From Corella eumyota (lineage: Eukaryota; Chordata; Ascidiacea; Phlebobranchia; Corellidae), in contig OY720101.1 in assembly GCA_963082875.1 (NCBI GenBank), positions 10,749,671 through 10,813,670 of the forward strand: a stretch of DNA of 64,000 bases. The letters are read 5' to 3'. Both the position numbers and the translations under genes were made by a program. The notes under the pieces were generated by a model. The model worked only from the letters and a program-made list of their open reading frames with translations, was not told the DNA's origin and searched no databases. Below, piece by piece: positions 56,114 through 64,000 of this stretch (the first letter of the stretch is position 1; each line of letters starts with the position of its first letter).

Positions 56114-56381
56114 CTAAATTACTATATGGGGAGTTGTGAGGGAATCTATGTAAACATTAGCAAAAATTTGTGGAAAGCGTGGCAGGACGTACTGACGTAA
56201 TATTTGTACTTTACAGTGGGTAGCGAAAAGCAAGAATAGTAGTATTTACCTTAAAAGTCAAAGGGTAATGTGGGATTAACTTAAAGTGCAAGAAATAAAG
56301 TCGAATAGATATAGAAACTCTGACCCCTTCTGCATTTTGCAAATTATCTGTTAATGCACATAGGCTGGTATTTCACCCACA

Positions 56382-56745
56382 GAATGCCAGACACTTTGGC
56401 CAAAAATTTTTTTTTTAAACAGTGGGGATTTCACATTTTAATTACCGCAAAAAATTTTATTTTTGCGTATTCCAACACAGTTTTTTAGACAGTATTTAAA
56501 ATAAAATAAGCAGTAAATTAATAGTTTTTTAAGGAATAATGTGCAAGAACATGTTATCCTTCTTTTCCCGTGTCAATTTTTTAATTTTACAAACTAAAAC
56601 CTATAAAAAAACTAATTTTGAAAACATGCGCTTTTAGGTGACACAAGACAATGCGTTATGATATCACGTATTTTGCGAAATAGGGCTGTCTTTCTAAACA
56701 ATATTTGAAGAAAATAGATTATTAATTATTATTTTTTGGAAACTC
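56382..56745. mobile_element. Mutator-like fold-back remnant, in duplication B
   Basis: Begins GAATGCCAGACAC as in copy A but lacks the second CACTTCGGCC unit, giving a slightly shorter left end. Confidence 0.62.
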
Positions 56746-56749
56746 TTAA

Positions 56750-57013
56750 AGGCCCGTTCACACGGCGTATGCAACGTATTGTAGTGTAAGATTTCGCAAC
56801 CATTTGAAATGAACAGAGTCGTTCACACGTACGAAAGTTTGCGTAAGTTACGTAAGATTTCGTAAAGTTTTGTAGCCGAAGCAAAATTTATGCAAGATTT
56901 CGTAAGCGGTATACTTTTAGTAGATATTTTGTATTTGTTAATCCCTAGAATCCGTAAAGTTACGTAATGCAACGCAGCGCAACGCAACGTTACCTTGTCA
57001 TGTAAACAGGCCT
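56750..57013. mobile_element. 264-bp TTAA MITE, in duplication B
   Basis: Same termini and TTAA flanks (56746-56749, 57014-57017) as the element at 11508-11771. Confidence 0.8.
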
Positions 57014-57049
57014 TTAAACATAATTTATCAAAATGTTTAAAAAGTTACC

Positions 57050-58239
57050 AGAAGATTCGTCCTGCAAAAAAAACGGTGGGGAGTCGGCAATGAAATTCCC
57101 GTTTATAAAGTCAGCGTAGGACCATATTTTTAAGTATATATATAAGTTTTTATTGGTTGTAAAGCAGTTAAGTTAATGACACATGTTAGTTTTTAGAAAA
57201 ACCTGTTTTTGAAACAAATAAATGCACATAAGCTGGTATTTTACCCACAACTTTCTGCCTTTTCCTTTAGATTTTTTTTCATGTTAAAAAATTTGCCCTG
57301 TGTACCTAAAATCTATGTGAAAGTATTCTGGCATAATACAACAGTAAGTATCATTTTTGTTTTCAGTGTCAAAAACTGTCAAAAGCATTCAAGCAATAAT
57401 ACAATTCTGTGTTTATTTGTTATTGTTATATATACTTTGCAAAAGTGGCATCATCTTATACATATATTTATACATAACTTAATTAATGCAATTTTTAAAT
57501 TATTTATTTTATGACTTTGTTAATATAAATTTTAAATAGTGAAAACGGTTAAGAAAATAACAAAGTACCTTTGCGCGTTGTTCAGCCAAAAAATATTTAA
57601 TTTTTGCCTATTTTATTAAAAAAAGTGATCCATGATATTCAGTAGAACTGATTTCTTATAAATTGAATCTATTAACTAAAAAATTTCAGAAACTGACAAA
57701 ATCAAATTATTAAATTATAGCATAATAATGCTAAAATATCTACCTTGTTTATTTATTTAAACCAGGAGCATTGATAAGATAGTTTGTCACATAAATACTC
57801 CTAAGATACATAGTTATAGCAATTAGTGATTAACATATTTGTTTTAGTGGACACTCTATGTTTTTTTCTTGATTTAGTTATTAAAAGGCCGACTTTAAAG
57901 TCTTATGATAGAGTAGCATTTGTTACCTCAACTCACTCTTTGGCTGTTTGTGATGAACGTTAATATATTTTTCGATAGTAAATTTGCCAATTTCTTTTTG
58001 AATCAGCAAGATGTAAAAGTCTGTGTAGCACCAACTTAAAGGCCATTGAAAGTATGGAAGGAGGGGAGGGGTTTTAACCCAAGTTTTTTGCTTTAAATAG
58101 TATTATGCAGTTGTTTTGTTATAGGTTTTGCTTTAAAAAGAAAAATTGCATATATTTTTTTTTCTTTCAAGATTTTGTTATTAAAATAGGTGTTTTGCAA
58201 TAAATTTGTCTTTAAAACTGTAACTAATTGAAAAAAAAC
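57050..58239. other. Spacer before zinc-finger gene, copy B
   Basis: Matches 11810-12999. The long G-run of copy A is here a shorter, interrupted GGAGGGGAGGGG. No gene seen. Confidence 0.5.
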
Positions 58240-60084
58240 ATGGAGGCCAAATCTGACAAAACAACAAATGTTTTAATTATAAACCAACTGAAATTATTTC
58301 GACAAAGTATGACAGAAGAAGTAAGTCTAATTAAAAGGGAAATCATTAATCTTGGAGAAAAATTTAAAATTTCAAGATCTAATAACTTGGAGGAAAAAAG
58401 AGAGTGTATTGGTCCAAATAATATTAATTTAGAAGAATTTCCTAAAATTAAAAAATATTTTGGAAACACTGATGTAAATTTGCAAACAAAGTTTATTGAA
58501 AGGGTAAATGATTTACCCAACACTAAACACACTACGGATAACAATAACACAGTTAGTGAAACCAAAAATCCTAATACTGATAATCTACAAAGCAATATTA
58601 TTCATTTACAAGTTCAAAATTCTTTAGACGATAATCCAATTATACAAAATAAAAGTATGCGCAGTAATTCAAGTTTTACTACATTAGCCTTAGTTAATTC
58701 AAGTGAGAAAAAATTACACATTTCGCCAGAATTGTTTACAGAAATTCCTAAAATTAAAGAAGAAATGGTTTGTTCAAGTAATGCAAATGACCTAGAAAAC
58801 AGAAATGGAGATTTTACCCCATTGACCTCACCTATTTCAGAACAAGAAAACTTAATCATTTCACCCAAATTTGTTGGTAACAATAAAGAAAAAAAGGCAT
58901 ATTCAAGTATTGCTGATAACTTAAGAAGCAGAAATAAAGCTACAACTGACTATCGAAGTTCTTTAGCTTTAAATATTGCCTCGAAATACAAAAAAAAGAA
59001 ACAGATAAACAAGAAACAAAATTTAAAGAAAAATTGTGACAGGTTAAAAAATAACTCAAGTGGAAATAAACGTAAGGGGGACACACATTTCAAATGCAAA
59101 CATTGTAATAAAAGTTTTAAACATGATTTTCTTCTAAAGAGACATATCCGACTGCATACCAATGAAAAATTAGTGAAAAACTCTTTGGGTAGTCAAGCAA
59201 ATATGTTAAAAAGGCATATTTCAGAACCTACTGGTGAAAAACAGTTTATATGCATGCTTTGTAATAAAAACTTTTCCCAAAAATCTAGTTTGAAACGCCA
59301 TATTTTAACTCACACTAATTCAAAATCATTTCATTGTACACACTGTGATAAAAGGTTCAGTCAAGCAAGTAGTCTACATATACATGTTCGACTACACACC
59401 GGTGAAAAACCATATCATTGCACTCTTTGTGATGAAAAATTTCGTAAAAAGTATTATTTAGAAACCCATATTGTTAAACATACTGGTGAAAAGCGGTTTA
59501 AATGCACGCATTGTAGTAAATGTTTTCCCCATAAGCATTATTTGAAAAATCATATGGTAACTCACAGTAATGCAAAACCATTTCATTGCACACGTTGTGA
59601 TAAAACATTTAAACTGGCCCATTCTCTAAAAGAACACTTTCGAAACCACACAGGTGAAAAACCATTTCATTGCACACAATGCGACAAAAGGTTTAGTCGA
59701 GCCAATTGTCTAAAAGGACATCTTCAAATACACGCAGATAATATTGAAAAAAAATTTCAGTGCACGCATTGTGATAAAAGGTTTAGTCGAGCTAATAATT
59801 TAAAAAGTCATGCTCGAAAACACACAGATGAAAAACCATTTCATTGCACTCATTGTGATAAAAGGTTTTGGCAAGGAAGTAGTCTTAAACAACATATACG
59901 AATACACACTGGTGAGAAACCATTTACCTGCACATATTGTGATAGAAGGTTTCGTCAAAAAAACGCTTTAAAATGTCATATTCAAATACACACTGGTGTA
60001 AAACCATTTTCTTGCTCTCTTTGTGATAAAAGGTTTAGGCGAGGGAGTCTTCTAAAAACCCATTTTCAAAAACACACAAGTTAA
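58240..60084 (+). CDS. C2H2 zinc-finger protein, 614 aa, copy B
   Basis: This has the same length and architecture as 13000-14844: N-terminal LFRQSMTEE module, FGNTDVNLQ, basic linker, then 11 intact fingers and one degenerate finger. By eye it differs from copy A at about 34 bases and 20 residues, most of them in the N-terminal 230 residues. Changes in the finger array include His to Gln at about residue 545, at the -1 helix position of intact finger 9 (a usual DNA-contact position), His to Arg and Lys to Glu in finger 4, and Leu to His between the cysteines of finger 5. The ATG at 58240 is used; the frame stays open a little upstream but without another ATG. The frame is intact, so both copies may be functional. 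Confidence 0.92.
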   Translation: MEAKSDKTTNVLIINQLKLFRQSMTEEVSLIKREIINLGEKFKISRSNNLEEKRECIGPNNINLEEFPKIKKYFGNTDVNLQTKFIERVNDLPNTKHTTDNNNTVSETKNPNTDNLQSNIIHLQVQNSLDDNPIIQNKSMRSNSSFTTLALVNSSEKKLHISPELFTEIPKIKEEMVCSSNANDLENRNGDFTPLTSPISEQENLIISPKFVGNNKEKKAYSSIADNLRSRNKATTDYRSSLALNIASKYKKKKQINKKQNLKKNCDRLKNNSSGNKRKGDTHFKCKHCNKSFKHDFLLKRHIRLHTNEKLVKNSLGSQANMLKRHISEPTGEKQFICMLCNKNFSQKSSLKRHILTHTNSKSFHCTHCDKRFSQASSLHIHVRLHTGEKPYHCTLCDEKFRKKYYLETHIVKHTGEKRFKCTHCSKCFPHKHYLKNHMVTHSNAKPFHCTRCDKTFKLAHSLKEHFRNHTGEKPFHCTQCDKRFSRANCLKGHLQIHADNIEKKFQCTHCDKRFSRANNLKSHARKHTDEKPFHCTHCDKRFWQGSSLKQHIRIHTGEKPFTCTYCDRRFRQKNALKCHIQIHTGVKPFSCSLCDKRFRRGSLLKTHFQKHTS

Positions 60085-60740
60085 AAATAATTTTATTGTA
60101 CACAATGTAATAAACACCTTTCCATAAACCAAATTTTATAAATAATATTCTAAAACACTTTGGTAACCATTTTGTTAAACTAACTTTTATGTAACCATTG
60201 TAATAAAAGTTTTATTTTGCCTATACCGAAGGCAAAAAAACTGTTTACCGCACATGATATGAGTATTTAACTACAGGTTAAAATTATTTTGTAGTTTTTT
60301 TTTGTGTTAAATTTTGACAAAATCACTTATAAAAACCATGAAGTTAATGTAGTTAGAAAAAGGATTTGTGTGTGACTATGTATTAATAAAGTGTTTCGAT
60401 GTCACCGTATTTGTACAACTTACTTAAATTTAAATCATTTTAATGTGCATGCTATGCTTATTAATTTGAATATTTTTGGTTTAATTAAACATACACAGGC
60501 GAAAAAATATTAACGTACTTGTGATAACTTTTGTTAATTTATTTTACTTTCTTCTTTTAAACACCTTCTTTTTGATAAAACATTCTCTTGTCTTTGATAA
60601 TTTTTGTTTATACATTTAGTAGAAATTAATATGGTGTAAAGGTTGTTTAAATTTTTTATTAGATTTGTTATTATGATATTTTTCACCAATTTAATTTTTT
60701 TTGTAGATTTTAGTAGAAACAACTGTTGGTTTTGTTAAGT
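60085..60740. other. Spacer between zinc-finger genes, copy B
   Basis: Matches 14845-15500 with about nine base changes. It includes the poly(A) signal and the presumed 5' UTR splice acceptor before the fingerless paralogue. Confidence 0.5.
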
Positions 60741-61130
60741 ATGGACACATCATCTAACAATACAAGTAACCTTTCAATTTTAAAGGAACTTAAATTATTT
60801 CGACAAAGTGTTACAGAAGAAATGAGATCAATGCAAAAGGAAATTGTTAATCTTGGAGATAAATTTACAAGTGTCAATCCTGATAATTTTAATGCAAATT
60901 ATGAACACTGTAGTAATTCCCAAGATGAATTGAAGAATTCTGAAAAAAATGATGCTAATTTACAGGCCAAAAATTTTAGTATAAATAATATCCCTAAAAT
61001 TGATAACACTACTGATAAAAATGACAAAGATGTTAACTCTAAAAATATGAATACTAATAAAGTAAATCCAAACAATTTGGTCCCTGCTGCTAAAGAAATT
61101 CCTGCAGTTAAAGAAGATTTGGAAGTTTAA
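60741..61130 (+). CDS. Fingerless zinc-finger paralogue, 129 aa, copy B
   Basis: The coding sequence is identical at every base to 15501-15890, although the flanks differ by about 1.5%. It has the N-terminal module (LKLFRQSVTEE, KEIVNLGDKF) and a short acidic end with VKEDLEV, and no fingers. The same alternatives apply as for copy A: a remnant, or a module-only regulator. Confidence 0.68.
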   Translation: MDTSSNNTSNLSILKELKLFRQSVTEEMRSMQKEIVNLGDKFTSVNPDNFNANYEHCSNSQDELKNSEKNDANLQAKNFSINNIPKIDNTTDKNDKDVNSKNMNTNKVNPNNLVPAAKEIPAVKEDLEV

Positions 61131-61847
61131 GTTATGTTGGCAAATTGTCTAAGTTTAAAAAAAACAACCAAACTAAAATAAGTTAAATAAAAATGGTGTG
61201 TTAGTTCAAACAATAGCCAAATGAGAAGTTAATTGTGTGGTTGTTTAAAAGATAATACAAACAAAAAATTTATATACACACAGGCTGCAAACTTTGTTAA
61301 AAAACATGTTGTTCAGTTTGATTAAGGGTTTTACTTTAAATTATATCTCAAAAAATCTTTTTTGGATACATTTAGATTTTAAGAGTTACTGTTGTTAAGT
61401 TGATTTTGAGTACCTTATGTTGTAAGGTTTGTGTAGAAGTTTTTATGGTTTAGTTTTTGATGACACCTTTGTTTGGATTAAGAAGTAATTCTCTTATACA
61501 AGGTTTTGGGTTAAAAGTATTTTTTGTTATGTGTGTTTTATTTATTGCAAAAATATTTCAAAATGTGTGACAACATTATAAGGCTGCTTTTATAATAAAA
61601 AGAAACTTGTACAAAACACTATATTTATAAAATTTAATTTTTGCCCTTGCATATTATTCTATGCTGGAAAAATAATTAAATTTATTAAGTGCTGAAATTT
61701 TTTGTGTTAAAACTACCCTTAACATGTTGTAGGTTTATTGGTAACAGTGATTTTTTTAACGAATACCACATTTTTTTACAGATTTTAATACAAGTAGAAA
61801 GTTTTGTATTAAGTTTACCTTTGAAACCGCAGTCTTGGTGCTTCAGT
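61131..61847. other. Spacer and right edge of duplication copy B
   Basis: Similarity to copy A ends at 61722. A 3' splice-site-like TTTTTTTACAG ends at 61780 and is followed by ATTTTAATACAAGTAGAAAG, resembling the 5' UTR start of the fingerless gene. The following coding region therefore probably has an upstream non-coding exon. Confidence 0.5.
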
Positions 61848-63197
61848 ATGAACATACAATCCAACATCACAATTAACTCTTTAATTTTGGAGGAACTTAA
61901 ATTATTTCGACGAAGTGTTACAGATGAAATGAAGTTAATCCAGGGGGAAATTATTAAACTCCGAGATAATTTTACAAGCTTGAAATCTGATAATTTTAAT
62001 CAGACGAAAGGGAATACCAATTCTGGAGATAAAAATATCAATGTGGAAGATTTTTCTCCAATTATATTAGAGTACTTTGGAAACACTGATGTTAATTTGC
62101 AAGTTCAAGATCAACCAACTATAAATAAAATGAATCAAAATGAATTAATGCAAAGTAATTTGGATTTAATTTCATTATCCTCTGTAAAATTAGAACAAGA
62201 AAGTTTTAATAATTTACCAGATTTTAACTCTGCAGTTCAAGAAGAACCGGGACATTCAAGCAGTTATAACTTAACATTCAGACAAAATGTTTCCAATGAA
62301 TACAAAGGTTTTAAATTTCCTAATTGTGACAACAAATCTAAGATTAAAAAAACGCCGAACAAAAAGAAAATTTTAAAATCAAGCCATCATTGTTCAGAAA
62401 ACAGTATAGAAAGCTATTCTAAAATAAATAAAAACAAACCCTTTAAGTGCACATATTGTAATAAAAGTTTAAGCAGTAATGCATCATTGGAAAATCATAT
62501 TCGTATCCACACCGGTGAAAAACCATATCTCTGCACATATTGTAATAAAAGGTTTACTTGTGCCTCTTATCTACAAAGACATGTTTTTATTCACACAGGT
62601 ACAAGACCATTTCAATGCAAACTTTGTGATAAAAGTTTTACATGTGCCCTTTCTTTAAAAACCCATACTAGATCACACACAGGTGAAAAACGTTTTGTCT
62701 GCACATACTGTGAAAAAGGTTTCAATCGTGCCTGTAGTCTTAAAGAACATGTTCGAAAACACACCGGTGAAAAGGCATTTGTGTGTACACATTGCAATAA
62801 AGATTTTACTCGCTCCTCCACATTAAAAGTACATATGAGAATACACACAGGTGAAAAACCATTTGTATGCACCTATTGTAATAAAAGGTTTACCCAAGCT
62901 AATGGTCTGAAATTTCATTTACAGAAACACACAGGTAAAAAATCATTTACCTGCAAACATTGCGATAAAAGTTTTGCTCATGCTTTTTCTTTAAAGAGAC
63001 ATATTAGAAAACACACGAGTCAAAAATCCTTCACGTGCAACTGCTGTGATAAAAGGTTTAGTCATGCGCATGGTCTAAAAAGTCATATTCGAATGCACAC
63101 AGCCACAGAAGAAAAACCATTTTCTTGCACATACTGTAATAAAAAGTTTACCTATAGATATGTTCTAGACAAACACATTCAAATACACAAACATTAA
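61848..63197 (+). CDS. C2H2 zinc-finger protein, 449 aa, nine fingers
   Basis: This is a probable nuclear DNA-binding protein of the same local family. The N-terminal module reads LKLFRRSVTDE and GEIIKLRDNF, then ILEYFGNTDVNLQ. An acidic/Ser-rich linker (AVQEEPGHSS) and a basic stretch (KKTPNKKKILK) follow, then nine tandem C2H2 fingers with TGEKP-type linkers from about residue 201 to the end. The frame is open upstream to 61689, but the ATG at 61848 aligns with the starts of all paralogues and lies after a splice-acceptor-like site, so it is chosen. Finger helices differ from those of the 614-aa protein, suggesting a different target. A poly(A) signal AATAAA is near 63710. It is unique in this window, not part of the duplication. 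Confidence 0.92.
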   Translation: MNIQSNITINSLILEELKLFRRSVTDEMKLIQGEIIKLRDNFTSLKSDNFNQTKGNTNSGDKNINVEDFSPIILEYFGNTDVNLQVQDQPTINKMNQNELMQSNLDLISLSSVKLEQESFNNLPDFNSAVQEEPGHSSSYNLTFRQNVSNEYKGFKFPNCDNKSKIKKTPNKKKILKSSHHCSENSIESYSKINKNKPFKCTYCNKSLSSNASLENHIRIHTGEKPYLCTYCNKRFTCASYLQRHVFIHTGTRPFQCKLCDKSFTCALSLKTHTRSHTGEKRFVCTYCEKGFNRACSLKEHVRKHTGEKAFVCTHCNKDFTRSSTLKVHMRIHTGEKPFVCTYCNKRFTQANGLKFHLQKHTGKKSFTCKHCDKSFAHAFSLKRHIRKHTSQKSFTCNCCDKRFSHAHGLKSHIRMHTATEEKPFSCTYCNKKFTYRYVLDKHIQIHKH

Positions 63198-63802
63198 TAG
63201 CAATTTTGAAGCAACTAATATGATAAAGGTTGGCCAATGCCTATAAAAATCTTGTTTAAACACTTTTATTTTACTGCTTGTTGGTTAAAGTATTTCCTTT
63301 AAAAATGTGTAATAATTTACAGCAGTATGAAAACATGTATTTGTTGTTAAATTGGGTTTATTGTTTTTTTTTGCCAAAGTATGGCTAAATTAGTTTTGTT
63401 GCATGAATATAAAAAGCATGTGTGATTTGAAAAAAATTATTATTGCGCTTGCTTTTTATTCTATGTTCCCGTGATATTTTGGTTTTATTGAAAACTTTAA
63501 TGTAATTGCTCCATTGGTAATTTATTTTTGTATTGTGAAAAGGATAAACTGATAATATTTTATGTAAAATATTATTCAATGGTGTAATTTTAATTTAATT
63601 TTTCTATTTTATATGACGTTTTAATTTTCATTTTAACAACTGTTTTTATGTTTGTTAAGGGTTGTTATAACATGTTTTAAGTTTATTCGTTACAACTTCT
63701 TATGAATAACAATAAACTTTATTTTTTATTTTATACATTTTAGTACATTTCAGAAGTTGAGCTATAAGTTAAACTTTAAAACTGCAATCTTGGTGCTTAA
63801 AT
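63198..63802. other. Spacer between zinc-finger genes
   Basis: 3' UTR-like sequence with AATAAA near 63710, then a splice-acceptor-like TTTCAG near 63750 and a stretch resembling the 5' UTR of the preceding gene (AACTGCAATCTTGGTGCTT). No coding gene seen. Confidence 0.5.
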
Positions 63803-64000
63803 ATGGACATACAATCCAACATCACAATTAATGCTTTAATTTTAGAGGAACTTCAGTTATTTCGACAAAGTGTCACAGAAGAATTAAAACTAATCCAAAA
63901 AGAAATCATCAACCTTGGACATAAATTCACAAGCTTAAAACCGGATAATTTTAATAGGGTAAATAAGCACACCGAATCTAAAGATGAAAATTTAAATCTA
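63803..64000 (+). CDS. Fourth zinc-finger family member, N-terminus only (window edge)
   Basis: The 66 visible codons carry the shared N-terminal module (LQLFRQSVTEE, KEIINLGHKF, TSLKPDNFN) very close to that of the 449-aa protein, preceded by a matching 5' flank. The window ends before any finger, so whether it has a finger array cannot be seen. Tandem duplication of the 61848-63197 gene is the likely origin. Confidence 0.85.
   Translation, partial: MDIQSNITINALILEELQLFRQSVTEELKLIQKEIINLGHKFTSLKPDNFNRVNKHTESKDENLNL

Overview
The window looks like a nuclear chromosome segment of an AT-rich marine invertebrate. An ascidian such as Ciona fits best, but a cnidarian cannot be excluded from sequence alone. 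Reasons: spliced metazoan genes with short GT-AG introns, a cluster of C2H2 zinc-finger genes, a RIPK/TKL-like kinase pseudogene, a tRNA-derived SINE, many non-autonomous DNA transposons, a Ty3/gypsy fossil and a long AT-rich satellite. No prokaryotic, plasmid or CRISPR feature is present.

Layout: 1-919 is the broken 3' end of a Ty3/gypsy pol. 920-16483 is segmental-duplication copy A: the last 15 exons of a large protein gene (1021-5111), a repeat-rich spacer (about 6.3-12 kb), a zinc-finger gene (13000-14844) and a fingerless paralogue (15501-15890). 16504-20444 is a 5'-truncated kinase pseudogene. About 20680-43480 is a 23-kb satellite. 43945-50368 is a complete gene model whose 3' half belongs to duplication copy B (47018-61722), which repeats the same spacer and the same two zinc-finger genes. 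After copy B come a third, different zinc-finger gene (61848-63197) and the start of a fourth (63803-end).

The two copies are direct repeats with roughly 2% differences by eye. Copy B lost 842 bp inside the large gene but stays in frame. The zinc-finger genes share an N-terminal module (an LFRxSVTEE / EIxNL helix, then FGNTDVNLQ) that I do not recognise as KRAB, SCAN, BTB or ZAD, so it may be a lineage-specific partner of a young zinc-finger expansion. The large gene encodes a predicted secreted protein of about 1,045 residues (signal peptide, beta-like N region, Gly-rich collagen-like middle, helical C half) that I cannot assign to a named family.

The satellite has a base unit of about 707-710 bp, lengthened in many copies by a hairpin-forming palindrome flanked by ATA-type triplets, and by two other sequence classes. 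It shows recent higher-order duplications. All coordinates and difference counts were read by eye. Homology searches, transcript data and long reads would be needed to confirm gene names, exon ends and whether the duplication is real or an assembly artefact.
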